A stretch of 64,000 nt of DNA from Enterobacter hormaechei subsp. hoffmannii (GCF_001729745.1 NZ_CP017186.1:2604001-2668000); one strand, 5' to 3'; shown: positions 9,733-20,100, numbered from the stretch's first letter. Notes: generated from the letters alone by a model not told the origin. Made by a program: numbers and translations.

Positions 9733-10545
9733 ATGGCACGCATTATTGTTGTGACTTCGGGTAAAGGAGGCGTTGGCAAGACCACCTCCAGCGCGGCCAT
9801 CGCTACTGGTTTGGCCCAGAAGGGAAAGAAAACCGTCGTAATCGACTTCGATATCGGTCTGCGTAACCTGGACCTGATCATGGGTTGCGAGCGTCGCGTG
9901 GTGTATGACTTCGTGAACGTCATTCAGGGCGATGCCACGCTTAACCAGGCGCTAATTAAAGATAAGCGTACCGAGAACCTCTACATTCTCCCGGCGTCCC
10001 AGACCCGTGATAAAGACGCGCTGACCCGTGAAGGCGTGGAAAAGGTGCTCGACGATCTGAAAAAGATGGAGTTCGACTTCGTGGTCTGCGACTCCCCGGC
10101 CGGCATCGAAACCGGCGCGCTGATGGCGCTCTACTTCGCGGATGAAGCCATCATCACTACTAACCCGGAAGTCTCGTCAGTACGTGACTCCGACCGTATT
10201 CTCGGCATTCTGGCCTCGAAATCTCGTCGCGCGGAAAATGGCCAGGAGCCGATCAAAGAGCACCTTCTGCTGACCCGCTACAACCCGGGTCGGGTGAACA
10301 AAGGTGACATGCTGAGCATGGAAGACGTGCTGGAGATCCTGCGCATCAAACTGGTTGGCGTGATCCCGGAAGATCAGTCCGTATTGCGCGCCTCTAACCA
10401 GGGCGAGCCCGTGATCCTGGATACACAGGCAGACGCGGGTAAAGCGTATGCGGATACCGTTGACCGTCTGCTGGGAGAAGAACGTCCTTTCCGCTTCATT
10501 GAAGAAGAGAAGAAAGGTTTCCTCAAACGCCTGTTCGGAGGATAA
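9733..10545 (+). CDS. minD: Septum site-determining ATPase MinD
   Basis: Membrane-associated ParA/MinD-type ATPase that oscillates between poles with MinE and recruits MinC. 270 residues as in E. coli. The deviant Walker A GKGGVGKTT is near residues 10-18 (signature Lys in the second position), and the C-terminal amphipathic membrane-targeting helix is visible as EEKKGFLKRLFGG. AAGGAATTTCT gives its ribosome site 22 bp after minC; minE follows after 3 bp. Confidence 0.98.
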   Translation: MARIIVVTSGKGGVGKTTSSAAIATGLAQKGKKTVVIDFDIGLRNLDLIMGCERRVVYDFVNVIQGDATLNQALIKDKRTENLYILPASQTRDKDALTREGVEKVLDDLKKMEFDFVVCDSPAGIETGALMALYFADEAIITTNPEVSSVRDSDRILGILASKSRRAENGQEPIKEHLLLTRYNPGRVNKGDMLSMEDVLEILRIKLVGVIPEDQSVLRASNQGEPVILDTQADAGKAYADTVDRLLGEERPFRFIEEEKKGFLKRLFGG

Positions 10546-10548
10546 GTT

Positions 10549-10815
10549 ATGGCATTACTGGACTTTTTTCTCTCGCGGAAAAAAAGCACCGCCAACATCG
10601 CAAAAGAACGTCTGCAAATCATTGTGGCGGAACGTCGTCGTAGCGACGCCGAACCGCACTACCTGCCGCAGCTGCGCAAAGACATTCTGGAAGTGATCTG
10701 CAAATACGTGCAGATTGACCCGGAAATGGTCACCGTTCAGTTGGAGCAAAAAGACGGGGATATTTCGATTCTGGAGCTGAACGTGACGCTTCCGGAAGCG
10801 GAAGAGTCACGTTAA
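10549..10815 (+). CDS. minE: Cell division topological specificity factor MinE
   Basis: 88-residue protein that stimulates MinD ATPase and restricts MinCD to the poles. It begins [30 protein letters not shown], which is the membrane-targeting sequence followed by the anti-MinCD helix, with the dimerisation topological-specificity domain in the C-terminal half. Spaced only 3 bp from minD, so translation is probably coupled. Confidence 0.98.
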
Positions 10816-10828
10816 TCCGTTTGTGGTT

Positions 10829-10897
10829 TTGTAGGCCGGGCAAGCATCGTACCGCCCGGCAATTTCCCCGGTGGCGCGGCGCTTACCGGGGCTACAA
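10829..10897. repeat. Paired REP element (BIME) between minE and rnd
   Basis: Two palindromes stand in opposite orientation: GCCGGGC/GCCCGGC at 10835-10860 and CCCCGGT/ACCGGGG at 10866-10891, enclosed by GTAG and CTAC. This is the layout of a bacterial interspersed mosaic element, here between converging minE and rnd. Confidence 0.8.
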
Positions 10898-10901
10898 TTC
10901 T

Positions 10902-12029
10902 TTAGCGCGGATACCCTTCCAGCAGGGTGTTCAGGCGTTCAGCCATCAGTTCCCCCCGCCATCCGGCGACCAGTTCCGGTAAGCCATTTTGCGGTTTCAA
11001 CTTCCAGTGCCAGTTCAGCAGCTGGTTAATCTGACGACGTGAAGCCAGCAGCTCGGCGCTCAGTTTGCTTTCCCCCGCCACCGTCTGCACCAGCGCTTTG
11101 ATATCTTTGAACGCCTTGCGGTAGCCCGGCATATCCATCAGGTTAAGCAGTGGTTCTGGCAGTGCGTCCTCCGGCAGCTGCTGAGCTTTCTCTACCAGCG
11201 CGAGCAGCGTTTTACCGTGGAAACGGATCTCACTCCCGGAAAGGCCAATGCTGTCCAGTTCGCCAAGGCTACCCGGCATATAGCGCGCTACCGCCCACAG
11301 GTGTTCTTCACGCACCACGAAGTTAACCGCCAGATCGCGCTCACGTGCTTTACGCAGCCGCCAGTCAGCCAGCAGTTGCAGACAGGCCAGTTGACGGGTG
11401 CGCAGCTGCCAGGCGTTAGTGATGTCACGCCAGGCCTCTTTCGGATCAACCACTTCCTGACGACGCTGCTGCGTCATGCGGCACTCGTCCAGGGCGGCAG
11501 ACAGCCAACCGGACGCCTCAGCCTCTTTCATAAGCTGGCCAGCAATCGGCAGCAGGTAGAATACATCTGCCGCGGCGTATTCAAGCTGACGCGCCGTCAG
11601 CGGGCGCGCGAGCCAGTCGGTACGCGATTCGCTCTTATCCAGCGTCAGACCGGTGTACTCTTCCACCATCGCCGCGAAGCCCCAGGAGAGCGGACGACCG
11701 CTGAACGCCGCGAGGATCTGGGTATCAATCAGCGGCTGCGGCATGATGCCAAAGGTGTTGAGAAAGACTTCCAGATCTTCACTGCCGGCGTGCAGATATT
11801 TGGTCACGGCGGTATCAAGCAACAGCTCGCGCATTGGCGCCCAGTCGGTAATGCCGAGGGGGTCAATCAACGACACGTGTTTGCCGTCATACATCTGGAT
11901 CAGGCCCAGTTGCGGGTAGTACGTGCGGGTACGGACAAATTCCGTATCCAGGGCGATAGCGGGGAAATCACGCGTCACCTCGCACAGCGAAGCCAGCTCG
12001 TCGTTGGTAGTGATCATCTGGTAATTCAA
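10902..12029 (-). CDS. rnd: Ribonuclease D
   Basis: 3'-5' exoribonuclease for tRNA 3'-end maturation. 375 residues from a TTG start at 12029. The DEDD nuclease domain begins with LDTEFVRTRTYYPQLGLIQ (first two acidic residues) near residue 28, continues with LHAGSEDLEVF and ends with YAAADVFYLLP; the two HRDC domains follow (about 210-290 and 295-375). TTG is chosen since it matches the unusual UUG start and length of E. coli rnd, and AGAGAG lies 7 bases upstream; an ATG nine codons earlier is in frame. Downstream of fadD on the same strand. Confidence 0.95.
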   Translation of the reverse strand: MNYQMITTNDELASLCEVTRDFPAIALDTEFVRTRTYYPQLGLIQMYDGKHVSLIDPLGITDWAPMRELLLDTAVTKYLHAGSEDLEVFLNTFGIMPQPLIDTQILAAFSGRPLSWGFAAMVEEYTGLTLDKSESRTDWLARPLTARQLEYAAADVFYLLPIAGQLMKEAEASGWLSAALDECRMTQQRRQEVVDPKEAWRDITNAWQLRTRQLACLQLLADWRLRKARERDLAVNFVVREEHLWAVARYMPGSLGELDSIGLSGSEIRFHGKTLLALVEKAQQLPEDALPEPLLNLMDMPGYRKAFKDIKALVQTVAGESKLSAELLASRRQINQLLNWHWKLKPQNGLPELVAGWRGELMAERLNTLLEGYPR

Positions 12030-12056
12030 ATCGGACTCTCTTTTGTTTGCGCCCAT

Positions 12057-12080
12057 AAAAAACGCCGGCTTAACCGGCGT
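12057..12080 (-). terminator. fadD terminator, in the rnd leader
   Basis: On the minus strand ACGCCGG-5-base loop-CCGGCGT followed by six U. It ends the fadD transcript; the U run also lies about 28 bp before the rnd start codon. Confidence 0.8.
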
Positions 12081-12100
12081 CTGGGCGATTAACGTGAAGC

Positions 12101-13786
12101 TCAGGCCTTATTGTCCACTTTGGCACGGGCTTCGTCACGTAATTCTCGTCGTAATATCTTCCCGACGTTGGATTTCGGCAGCTCATCGCGGAATTCCACC
12201 AGCTTCGGCACTTTATAGCCCGTCAGCTGCCGGCGACAAAACGTTATCAGCGCTTCCTCGGTAAGAGAAGGATCTTTCTTGACCACAAATATCTTCACCG
12301 CTTCACCACTGCTGCCGGAAGGAACCCCCACCGCTGCCACCTCCAGCACGCCGCTGTGCTGCATCACCACGTCTTCGATTTCGTTCGGATAGACGTTGAA
12401 ACCGGAAACGAGGATCATGTCTTTCTTGCGATCGACGATACGCAGAAAACCTTCGTCATCCATCACCGCGATGTCGCCGGTGTACAGCCAGCCGTCTTTG
12501 ATGATCTCATCCGTGGCATCTGGGCGCTGCCAGTAGCCCAGCATCACCTGCGGCCCTCTGACGCACAGCTCGCCCGGTTCGCCGTGAGGCACTTCGTTAC
12601 CCTCATCGTCCACCAGTTTAGCTTCCGTCGACGGGACCGGCAGACCGATACTGCCGCTGTGGTAGTCGATGTCATGCGGGTTGACGCTGACCAGCGGGGC
12701 GCATTCCGTCAGACCATAGCCTTCCAGCAGATACTGTCCGGTGAGTTTTACCCAGCGCTCGGCAACCGCCTGCTGAACCGGCATCCCGCCGCCCGCAGAA
12801 AGATGCAGCGTGGAGAAATCGAGCTGCTGGAACTCTTTATTGTTAAGCAGCGCGTTAAACAGGGTGTTCACGCCGGTCATGGCGGTGAACGGGTATTTCG
12901 CCAGCTCTTTAACCAGCCCCGGAATGTCGCGCGGGTTGGTGATCAATACGTTTTGACCGCCAAGCTCGATAAACAGCAGGCAGTTCATGGTCAGCGCAAA
13001 AATGTGATACAGCGGAAGCGCGGTGATCACCAGCTCCTTGCCCGGGTGCAGCAGTGGCCCGTAGGTGGCGTTCACCTGTTCAAGGTTTGCCAGCATATTA
13101 CGATGGGTCAGCATCGCCCCTTTAGCCACGCCGGTGGTACCGCCGGTGTATTGCAGGAAAGCCAGATCTTCTGACACGATCTCCGGCTTAACGTACTGCA
13201 TCCGATAGCCCGCATGCAGCGCGCGGCGGAAAGAGATGGCATCCGGCAGGTGGTATTTCGGCACCAGCCGCTTAACGTATTTCACGACAAAGTTGACCAG
13301 CGTACCTTTCGCGGTAGAGAGCTGGTCGCCCATGCGCGTCAGGATGACGTGCTTAACCTGGGTTCTTTCAACGACTTTTTCCAGCGTGTGGGCAAAGTTG
13401 GAGACAATCACAATCGCCGCCGCACCGCTGTCATTCAACTGATGTTCCAGCTCGCGCGGAGTATAGAGCGGGTTAACGTTAACCACGATCATCCCCGCCC
13501 TGAGGATCCCGAACAGCGCCACCGGGTATTGCAGCAGGTTTGGCATCATCAGCGCGACGCGATCCCCTTTCTGCAAGCCCAACCCTTCCTGTAAATAGGC
13601 CGCAAACGCCCGGCTGCGCTCTTCCAGCTTACGGAAAGTCATCACTTCGCCCATATTCACAAATGCGGGCTGGTCAGCGTAGCGCCGTACCGAGTGTTCA
13701 AATAATTCAATCAGGGATTGATAACGGTCAGGATTGATTTCCGCAGGGACATCCGCGGGATAACGGTTAAGCCAAACCTTTTTCAA
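12101..13786 (-). CDS. fadD: Long-chain fatty acyl-CoA synthetase FadD
   Basis: AMP-forming ligase at the inner face of the membrane that activates imported long-chain fatty acids to acyl-CoA, the entry to beta-oxidation and the signal for FadR. 561 residues. The ATP/AMP motif [12 protein letters not shown] is near residue 213, YGLTE near 360, the fatty-acid signature region [26 protein letters not shown] (split: [10 protein letters not shown] and RIVDRKKD) near 430-460 and the catalytic Lys in [12 protein letters not shown] near 540. I chose TTG at 13786, preceded by AGAGGTGA, because it reproduces the length and UUG start of E. coli; ATG codons 12 codons upstream are in frame. Confidence 0.97.
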   Translation of the reverse strand: MKKVWLNRYPADVPAEINPDRYQSLIELFEHSVRRYADQPAFVNMGEVMTFRKLEERSRAFAAYLQEGLGLQKGDRVALMMPNLLQYPVALFGILRAGMIVVNVNPLYTPRELEHQLNDSGAAAIVIVSNFAHTLEKVVERTQVKHVILTRMGDQLSTAKGTLVNFVVKYVKRLVPKYHLPDAISFRRALHAGYRMQYVKPEIVSEDLAFLQYTGGTTGVAKGAMLTHRNMLANLEQVNATYGPLLHPGKELVITALPLYHIFALTMNCLLFIELGGQNVLITNPRDIPGLVKELAKYPFTAMTGVNTLFNALLNNKEFQQLDFSTLHLSAGGGMPVQQAVAERWVKLTGQYLLEGYGLTECAPLVSVNPHDIDYHSGSIGLPVPSTEAKLVDDEGNEVPHGEPGELCVRGPQVMLGYWQRPDATDEIIKDGWLYTGDIAVMDDEGFLRIVDRKKDMILVSGFNVYPNEIEDVVMQHSGVLEVAAVGVPSGSSGEAVKIFVVKKDPSLTEEALITFCRRQLTGYKVPKLVEFRDELPKSNVGKILRRELRDEARAKVDNKA

Positions 13787-13857
13787 TGCATCACCTCTGA
13801 AATGAGTGTTCGTCGTCATCACAGCCCCGATAATAAACAGTTTGTTAACATTATATT

Positions 13858-13874
13858 AACTCAGCGTACCAGTT
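13858..13874 (-). promoter_or_regulatory. FadR operator upstream of fadD
   Basis: On the minus strand AACTGGTACGCTGAGTT, which keeps the CTGGT...GAGTT frame of known fadD operators (consensus AACTGGTCNGACCAGTT). It sits about 75 bp before the fadD start, in promoter position, so FadR (gene at 4226-4945) is expected to repress here until acyl-CoA builds up. Confidence 0.75.
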
Positions 13875-13934
13875 TATTAATTCTTCAGGTTGCAGGTTGC
13901 GAAGCGCGTCACTCTTTTTTTTCGTTTTATCCGT

Positions 13935-13969
13935 AAAAAAACAGAGACAGCGGCTGAGCCGCTGTCTCT
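13935..13969 (-). terminator. yeaY terminator
   Basis: A perfect 12-bp stem AGAGACAGCGGC/GCCGCTGTCTCT with a 3-base loop, followed on the minus strand by seven U. It lies 21 bp after the yeaY stop. Confidence 0.9.
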
Positions 13970-13989
13970 TTCCTAATAATAACAGTAAC

Positions 13990-14571
13990 TTACTCAGTTA
14001 CAATTGTTTGAACCTGTGCAGGGCCTGGATTGTACCAACCCCAGCCACCGTAGCCGTAACGATACGGATGCGGACCCCACATCCACGGATCGATTGGCTG
14101 TGGCGGCATCACCACCTGCTGGGCGATACGCCAGCGTTTGTAACCGTTCACCTGCATGGTCATAAATTTGTATGGCGTATTGCCGATTTTCCCCGCCACC
14201 GAACCGGTAATCGGCCCGACGACGGTCACCAGCTGCCTGCGGAAATCTACCGGATCGAGGAAGCCGCTGACGTCAGCGTAGATCCGCCCGCGCGAGGCTT
14301 CACCCAGAACAGGCCGTGCGCCGCTGTCCAGTGGAACGGTGGCAATCTCCAGCCGGGTTTTCCCCTGCTGGTTTAGCACTTCAACCACCTTGCCGCCAAA
14401 GCGCGCTTCCTGCCCGACATACAGCTCCGGAGCATTCATCACGCGTACCAGATCCTGCTGTGGCGTCGGGCTGGTGCCCTTGATCGCATCAGGAACGGTG
14501 ACGCACCCGCTCAGTGCTATGGCAACCGCGCCTGCCATAAAAAAGCGTACAACTTTAGTCTGAACCGCCAT
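13990..14571 (-). CDS. yeaY: Slp-family outer membrane lipoprotein YeaY
   Basis: 193-residue precursor of a Slp-type lipoprotein. It has a hydrophobic signal peptide with the lipobox LSGC near residue 23, followed by the Slp domain ([19 protein letters not shown] region near 47). Unlike starvation protein Slp it ends in a Trp/Tyr/Gly/Pro-rich tail ([18 protein letters not shown]). In E. coli yeaY belongs to the envelope-stress regulon; function is unknown. It precedes fadD on the same strand but has its own terminator. Confidence 0.93.
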   Translation of the reverse strand: MAVQTKVVRFFMAGAVAIALSGCVTVPDAIKGTSPTPQQDLVRVMNAPELYVGQEARFGGKVVEVLNQQGKTRLEIATVPLDSGARPVLGEASRGRIYADVSGFLDPVDFRRQLVTVVGPITGSVAGKIGNTPYKFMTMQVNGYKRWRIAQQVVMPPQPIDPWMWGPHPYRYGYGGWGWYNPGPAQVQTIVTE

Positions 14572-14608
14572 GATGCGACTCCTTTTTCTCAGTTCCTGTT
14601 ACTGAGAT

Positions 14609-15304
14609 TCACTCGCGGCCAGGAAGTTTCTTCCATGCGACGGTGTTTCGTAAATAAACCGGCTCGGCGTGTTCAACGGCCACGGTTTTTCCTGCGGCAA
14701 GCTGCTGACAGGCAACAGGCAACATATCTTCGGCGGCAGGCAGGAGCATGTTACCATCCACCAGCGTAAGGCCGGTGTCCTTCGCCATCTCAGGCCATGC
14801 CGGCCAGCCGGTTCCGACCGTCGCCCACTCACCGGTGAGCTGTTTCAGGCGCTCGGTGACGGCTTCAGGTTTAAGCACGGCTTCCGACTCTTCGCCGTGC
14901 CAGACGCCGTTTTCGTCACGGGTGTACTCCGCCCAGTAGACTTCACCCATGCGGGCATCAATCGCGGCCAGCACGCGGCTGGCACCGGTCATGCGCCAGG
15001 CACCCTGAGCCATAGTCGCAAGCGTTGAAACGCCGATCATCGGCAGGTCAGCGCCCAGCGCCAGCCCCTGCGCAATGCCAATCCCGATACGTACGCCCGT
15101 AAAGCTGCCCGGACCACGGCCGTAGGCCAGCGCGTCGAGGTCAGTCAGGGCGGTGTTACCCTCGGTTAAAATGGTTTTTACCAGGGGCAGAATACGTTGG
15201 GTGTGTTCCCGTGGGCACTCTTCGAAATGAGCAAAAGTCGTACCGTCGTTCCACAGGGCAACGGAACAGGCCTCTGTCGCGGTATCAATAGCCAGAATTC
15301 GCAT
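14609..15304 (-). CDS. tsaB: tRNA threonylcarbamoyladenosine synthesis protein TsaB
   Basis: Partner of TsaD/TsaE/TsaC in making t6A37 on ANN-decoding tRNAs. 231 residues as in E. coli; ASKHA-fold start [18 protein letters not shown], then [15 protein letters not shown] near residue 62 that is shared with the TsaD family, but without the TsaD metal-binding His pair, so it is the non-catalytic paralogue. It lies between yoaA and yeaY in the usual order. Confidence 0.96.
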   Translation of the reverse strand: MRILAIDTATEACSVALWNDGTTFAHFEECPREHTQRILPLVKTILTEGNTALTDLDALAYGRGPGSFTGVRIGIGIAQGLALGADLPMIGVSTLATMAQGAWRMTGASRVLAAIDARMGEVYWAEYTRDENGVWHGEESEAVLKPEAVTERLKQLTGEWATVGTGWPAWPEMAKDTGLTLVDGNMLLPAAEDMLPVACQQLAAGKTVAVEHAEPVYLRNTVAWKKLPGRE

Positions 15305-15370
15305 CAGTCGTCGCGCTCTCGCAATGGTCAGTCACAAAATGGCGCGCATCTTAACACACTCCGGGAAGAA

Positions 15371-17281
15371 TTACTCCGCCGTCGGGTTCGCCAGGAAGCG
15401 GACCGCGCGTTTAATATCCCGTGTGCGCGGCGCAGGCGGCAGGCTGGCGAGGAAGGTGGCGCCGTAGGGACGCATCACCAGGCGATTGTCGCAGATCACC
15501 AGCACTCCGCGGTCGGTGACGTCGCGTATCAGTCGCCCTACCCCCTGTTTAAGCGTGATAACCGCGTCCGGCAACTGGACGTCGTCGAACGGATCGCCCC
15601 CGCGCAGACGGCAGTCCTCCATGCGTGCTTTCAGGAGCGGATCGTCCGGCGATGTGAATGGCAGCTTATCGATAATCACCAGCGAGAGCGTATCGCCGCG
15701 CACGTCCACCCCTTCCCAGAAGCTGCTGGTCGCCACCAGCAGGGCATTACCGGCGCTGACAAACTGCTGGAGCAGCTGGCCTTTGCTGGTTTCCCCCTGC
15801 AACAGCACCGGCAACGTCATGGTCGCGCGGAACTGCTCGGCCAGATCGCGCATCATGGCGTGAGAGGTGCAGAGCATAAAGCAGCGTCCGTTGTTGGCCT
15901 CAATCATCGGCTTTAGCATGGCCGCCAGATGGCGCGCCGCCCCTGGCTGGTTAGGCAGCGGCAGATTGCGTGGCACGCACAGCAGCGCCTGTTTCTCATA
16001 GTCGAACGGGCTTGGGAGGAGTAAGGATTCAGCCTGCTCAATGCCGAGACGCTCGGTAAAGTGGTGCAGATCGTCGTTGACCGACAGCGTGGCCGAGGTA
16101 AAGACCCAGGTGCCGGGCTTTTGCGCCATCACCTCTTTGAATTTATCGGCAACGGTCAGCGGCGTGAGCGCCAGGGTGAAGTGGCGCGAGGTACATTCAT
16201 ACCAGTAGCTGTAGCCCGGCTGGTTGATCTCTTTCAGCCGCTTCAGCCGCCCACGGTAGAGCGTGGCCCGCTCGAAGGCGGCGTCCAGCAGCGCTGAACG
16301 TCCGAGGGATAGCTTCGCCACGTCGTAACAGAGTTCAAGGGCATCATCGAGCAGCAGCAGCGCGCGCTGGATATTTTTGTCCGCGAGCAGCTCGCGCAGG
16401 TTGCCGCGATAGCCCGGCTCGCCAAGCTGTAAGCGGAAATCCTGTGCGCATTGCGCCAGGCGGTCCGCGCACTTCTGCAACTGCTGGGTATCTTTGAGCT
16501 CGGTGCGATAGGCAATGGTAATATCTTTCGCCAGATCCTGAAGCTGACGGCTGGAGAGCGACTGGCCAAAATACTGGCTGGCGATGTCCGGTAGCTGATG
16601 GGCTTCATCGAAGATCATCACCTCCGCCTCCGGGATTAGCTCGCCGAAACCACTGTCCTTGACCACCATATCCGCAAGAAACAGGTGATGGTTCACCACC
16701 ACCACGTCGGCGTCCATCGCCGTTTTACGCGCTTTCACCACAAAGCAGTCTTTATACAGCGGGCAGTCGCTGCCGAGGCAGTTGTCGTTGGTGCTGGTCA
16801 CCAGCGGCCAGGCCGGGGAGTCTTCCGGCACGCTCGCGCAGGTGCTGATGTCCCCCTCCTCCGTCTGGTTGGCCCAGGCGCGCAGGACGATCACATCGCT
16901 GAGTGTTTGTACCGGCAGGTCACCGCCCGCCAGTGCCTGCTGTTCGAGACGCTCCAGACACAGATAGTTAGAACGCCCTTTCAGCAAGGCCAGACGCCCT
17001 TTGTATTTCAGCGCTTTCGCCACCGTGGGTAAATCGCGGCTGTAGAGCTGATCCTGGAGCGCTTTTGATCCCGTAGAGATGATCACCTTTTTTTTCGCCC
17101 GCAGCGCAGGAGCGAGGTAAGCGTAGGTTTTCCCCGTACCGGTGCCGGCCTCCACAACCAGCGGCTGCGCCTTGTCGATGGCGTGCGCGACGGCATGCGC
17201 CATCTGACGTTGAGGTTCGCGCGGTTTAAAACCGGGAATTGCCTGTGCTAACTGACCTTCAGGGGAAAAATCGTCTGCCAC
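15371..17281 (-). CDS. yoaA: DinG-like iron-sulfur DNA helicase YoaA
   Basis: XPD/DinG-type superfamily 2 helicase, 636 residues as in E. coli, where it works with the HolC (chi) clamp-loader subunit in repair of stalled replication. Walker A GTGTGKTYAY is near residue 43, the four-cysteine Fe-S region lies between about 110 and 180 (CLERLEQQ, STCASVPEDSP, NDNCLGSDCPLYKDC), the DEAH box DEAHQLPD is near 225, and the helicase-2 motifs include SFWEGVDVRGD and QGVGRLIRD. Divergent from yoaB. Confidence 0.95.
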   Translation of the reverse strand: MADDFSPEGQLAQAIPGFKPREPQRQMAHAVAHAIDKAQPLVVEAGTGTGKTYAYLAPALRAKKKVIISTGSKALQDQLYSRDLPTVAKALKYKGRLALLKGRSNYLCLERLEQQALAGGDLPVQTLSDVIVLRAWANQTEEGDISTCASVPEDSPAWPLVTSTNDNCLGSDCPLYKDCFVVKARKTAMDADVVVVNHHLFLADMVVKDSGFGELIPEAEVMIFDEAHQLPDIASQYFGQSLSSRQLQDLAKDITIAYRTELKDTQQLQKCADRLAQCAQDFRLQLGEPGYRGNLRELLADKNIQRALLLLDDALELCYDVAKLSLGRSALLDAAFERATLYRGRLKRLKEINQPGYSYWYECTSRHFTLALTPLTVADKFKEVMAQKPGTWVFTSATLSVNDDLHHFTERLGIEQAESLLLPSPFDYEKQALLCVPRNLPLPNQPGAARHLAAMLKPMIEANNGRCFMLCTSHAMMRDLAEQFRATMTLPVLLQGETSKGQLLQQFVSAGNALLVATSSFWEGVDVRGDTLSLVIIDKLPFTSPDDPLLKARMEDCRLRGGDPFDDVQLPDAVITLKQGVGRLIRDVTDRGVLVICDNRLVMRPYGATFLASLPPAPRTRDIKRAVRFLANPTAE

Positions 17282-17414
17282 GGTGTTCTCTCACTGTATT
17301 TTTGCACAGGGATTATGTCAGCCCCTTCTCTCCGGTGCCACCCCAAATAGTGACGACGGCGGAACAATATGGCAGTCTTGCCGCCTGACGATGAAAGATA
17401 ACGAGGATACGTTT

Positions 17415-17759
17415 ATGACAATTACGCGCATTGATGCCGAAGCCCGCTGGTCTGATGTGGTGATCCACAACCAGACGCTGTACTACACCGGTGTCCCTGC
17501 CAATCTGGACGCCGACGCCTTCGAGCAAACCGCTAACACCCTGGCGCAGATCGACGCCGTACTGGAAAAACAGGGCAGCGATAAATCCCGCATTCTGGAC
17601 GCGACGATTTTCCTGGCGAATAAAGACGACTTCGCGGAGATGAATAAAGCCTGGGATGCGTGGGTAGTGGCGGGTCACGCGCCTGTACGCTGCACCGTAC
17701 AGGCCACGCTGATGAAACCGGAGTATAAGGTGGAGATTAAGATTATCGCGGCAGTTTAA
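17415..17759 (+). CDS. yoaB: RidA-family protein YoaB
   Basis: 114-residue member of the RidA/YjgF family (enamine/imine deaminases). The family motif VRCTVQATLMKPEYKVEI near the C-terminus includes the Arg that binds the substrate carboxylate. Length and sequence are those of E. coli YoaB, whose substrate is not established. Start ATG at 17415 with GAGGAT upstream; the frame is open further upstream without homology. It converges with yoaH. Confidence 0.93.
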   Translation: MTITRIDAEARWSDVVIHNQTLYYTGVPANLDADAFEQTANTLAQIDAVLEKQGSDKSRILDATIFLANKDDFAEMNKAWDAWVVAGHAPVRCTVQATLMKPEYKVEIKIIAAV

Positions 17760-17765
17760 GCCCGG

Positions 17766-17945
17766 TTATTCATCTTCATCTTCAAATCGCGCCACTATCC
17801 GCTCGCCGGTATGACTGGCGCGAATTTCCTGAGCGACGACGGTGATCGCTTCTCCGCTGCTCATACCCTGGCCCATCAGTTCCTGAATCCGCTCTACCGC
17901 TTTCTGCTGTTGGTCATGACTGAGAGAAGGTAAACCTGCAAACAT
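17766..17945 (-). CDS. yoaH: Small protein YoaH
   Basis: 59-residue UPF0181 protein, too short for a routine 60-residue cut-off. Translation from ATG at 17945 gives [20 protein letters not shown], then a segment with [17 protein letters not shown], ending [11 protein letters not shown]. This is clearly YoaH. AGGAGT precedes the start by 6 bases. The first half looks like a ubiquitin-associated-type small helical fold ([12 protein letters not shown]); function unknown. It is divergent from pabB and converges on yoaB. Confidence 0.95.
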   Translation of the reverse strand: MFAGLPSLSHDQQQKAVERIQELMGQGMSSGEAITVVAQEIRASHTGERIVARFEDEDE

Positions 17946-18006
17946 CGTTAACTCCTGCTAAATTATTCGCGCTAATTATTTCACGCTACCCGGTAGTATG
18001 CCATAC

Positions 18007-19341
18007 ATGAACATGCGCTTCCCCACTGTTATGACCTTACCCTGGCGTGCAGACGCCGCCGAGTTCTGGTTTGCCCGTCTGAGCCACCTTCCTTTTGCCA
18101 TGCTGCTGCACTCCGGGCATGCGGATCACCCCTACAGCCGCTTTGATATTCTGGTGGCCGACCCGGTTAAAACGCTGACGACCGATGCGCTGTCACCCAC
18201 GGACGATCCGCTGATGCGGCTTCAGAACGAGATCCATGCTCTGGGCTTATCTGCCACACCGGATCCGGATCTGCCCTTCCAGGGGGGCGCGCTGGGCCTG
18301 TTTGGTTACGATCTGGGTCGCCGTTTCGAAAAGCTGCCCGAGCATGCGCAGGCGGATATTTCCCTGCCGGATATGGCGGTGGGGCTGTATGACTGGGCGC
18401 TAATCGTGGATCACCGTAAGCAGACGGTTTCCCTGCTTAGCCACCGAGACGTGCAGGCGCGTCTGGCCTGGCTTGAGGCGCAACGGCCCGCCACAGCGGA
18501 ACACTTTATGCTGACCTCCGGCTGGCACTCGAACATGAGCGCGGCGGAATATGCGGAAAAATTCTCTCGCGTGCAGGCGTATCTTCACAGCGGCGACTGT
18601 TATCAGGTCAACCTTGCCCAGCGTTTCCAGGCGGCGTACCGGGGAGACGAATGGCAGGCATTTACTCGCCTCAATGCCAGCAATAAGGCCCCGTTTAGCG
18701 CATTTTTACGCCTTGAACACGGCGCCATCCTCAGCCTTTCGCCTGAGCGTTTTATTCATCTGGCTGACGGTATTATTCAGACCCGCCCGATCAAGGGCAC
18801 CCTGCCGCGCCTTGCCGATGCTAACGCCGACCGCCAGCAGGCGGAGACGCTGGCGGCCTCGCCGAAAGATCGCGCTGAAAACCTGATGATTGTCGATCTG
18901 ATGCGCAATGATATTGGCCGCGTCGCCGAGCCGGGCAGCGTGCGCGTGCCGGAGCTGTTCGTTGTGGAGCCTTTCCCGGCGGTACATCATCTGGTCAGTA
19001 CTATCACTGCACGCCTGCCGGCCTCGCGGACCGCCTGCGATCTGCTCCGCGCCGCGTTTCCGGGCGGCTCCATCACCGGCGCGCCGAAGGTCCGCGCGAT
19101 GGAGATCATCGACGAACTGGAACCGCATCGCCGCAACGCCTGGTGCGGCAGCATCGGCTATGTGAGCCTGTGCGGAACCATGGATACCAGCATCACTATT
19201 CGCACCCTGACGGCCTGCGACGGTAACCTTTACTGTTCCGCAGGCGGCGGCATTGTAGCCGACAGCCAGGCCGGGGCGGAATATCAGGAAACCTTTGATA
19301 AAGTGAATCGTATCCTGAAACAACTGGAGAACTCACGGTGA
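18007..19341 (+). CDS. pabB: Aminodeoxychorismate synthase component 1
   Basis: Converts chorismate and glutamine-derived ammonia (from PabA) to 4-amino-4-deoxychorismate for folate synthesis. About 444 residues. The chorismate-binding domain includes RPIKGTLPR with the catalytic Lys near residue 260, [12 protein letters not shown] near 285, and [19 protein letters not shown] near 350. I take ATG at 18007 because the N-terminus then aligns with E. coli PabB; ATG at 17998 is in frame and neither has a strong ribosome site. nudL overlaps its stop. Confidence 0.95.
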   Translation: MNMRFPTVMTLPWRADAAEFWFARLSHLPFAMLLHSGHADHPYSRFDILVADPVKTLTTDALSPTDDPLMRLQNEIHALGLSATPDPDLPFQGGALGLFGYDLGRRFEKLPEHAQADISLPDMAVGLYDWALIVDHRKQTVSLLSHRDVQARLAWLEAQRPATAEHFMLTSGWHSNMSAAEYAEKFSRVQAYLHSGDCYQVNLAQRFQAAYRGDEWQAFTRLNASNKAPFSAFLRLEHGAILSLSPERFIHLADGIIQTRPIKGTLPRLADANADRQQAETLAASPKDRAENLMIVDLMRNDIGRVAEPGSVRVPELFVVEPFPAVHHLVSTITARLPASRTACDLLRAAFPGGSITGAPKVRAMEIIDELEPHRRNAWCGSIGYVSLCGTMDTSITIRTLTACDGNLYCSAGGGIVADSQAGAEYQETFDKVNRILKQLENSR

Positions 19342-19916
19342 AGAAAGACAACCTGACGCTGGATGATTTTCTGTCGCGTTTTCAGCTTCTGCGGCCCCAG
19401 GTTAACCGCGCCGCGCTGAATCAACGTCAGGCGGCGGTACTGATCCCGGTCGTGCGTCGTGAACAGCCGGGTCTGTTGCTTACCCAGCGCTCACCGCATA
19501 TGCGAAAACACGCCGGTCAGGTTGCGTTTCCGGGCGGCGCGGTGGACAGCACCGATGCTTCCCTGATTGCCGCCGCGCTGCGCGAAGCGCATGAGGAGGT
19601 GGCGATCCCCCCGGAGGCGGTCGAGGTAATTGGCGTGCTGCCGCCAGTGGACAGCGTAACCGGTTTTCAGGTCACGCCGGTCGTCGGCATTATTCCGCCC
19701 GATCTTCAGTATCACGCCAGCGTCGATGAAGTTTCAGCGGTGTTCGAAATGCCGCTTGAAGAGGCCCTTCGTCTGGGCCGCTATCATCCTCTGGATATTC
19801 ACCGCCGCGGGCACGATCATCGGGTCTGGCTGTCGTGGTATCAGCATTATTTTGTCTGGGGCATGACGGCAGGCATCATTCGTGAGCTTGCGCTACAAAT
19901 CGGCCTGAAGCCTTGA
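19338..19916 (+). CDS. nudL: Nudix hydrolase NudL (YeaB)
   Basis: 192-residue Nudix protein of the coenzyme A pyrophosphatase type. The Nudix box is [25 protein letters not shown] near residues 60-85 (key residues G, REAHEE), preceded by the UPF0035 segment [21 protein letters not shown] that marks CoA-type members. GTG start at 19338 overlaps the pabB stop by 4 bases (GTGA), so translation is coupled. Confidence 0.94.
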   Translation: MKKDNLTLDDFLSRFQLLRPQVNRAALNQRQAAVLIPVVRREQPGLLLTQRSPHMRKHAGQVAFPGGAVDSTDASLIAAALREAHEEVAIPPEAVEVIGVLPPVDSVTGFQVTPVVGIIPPDLQYHASVDEVSAVFEMPLEEALRLGRYHPLDIHRRGHDHRVWLSWYQHYFVWGMTAGIIRELALQIGLKP

Positions 19917-20100
19917 CTATACTTTACATTCCACCCTTTTCTGGCAGGTTTGCGATCGGCGTCGCGCTATTAGCTAAACCATCGTTAACCATTAGTTTAA
20001 TTCATGTGAATAGTTAAGCCGAGGTTAGTGTTCCCTCTTACACTATGCGCAGTTATAACATCGTTACTGGAACCCCAGTAACCCTGTCAGGAGTGTGAAA

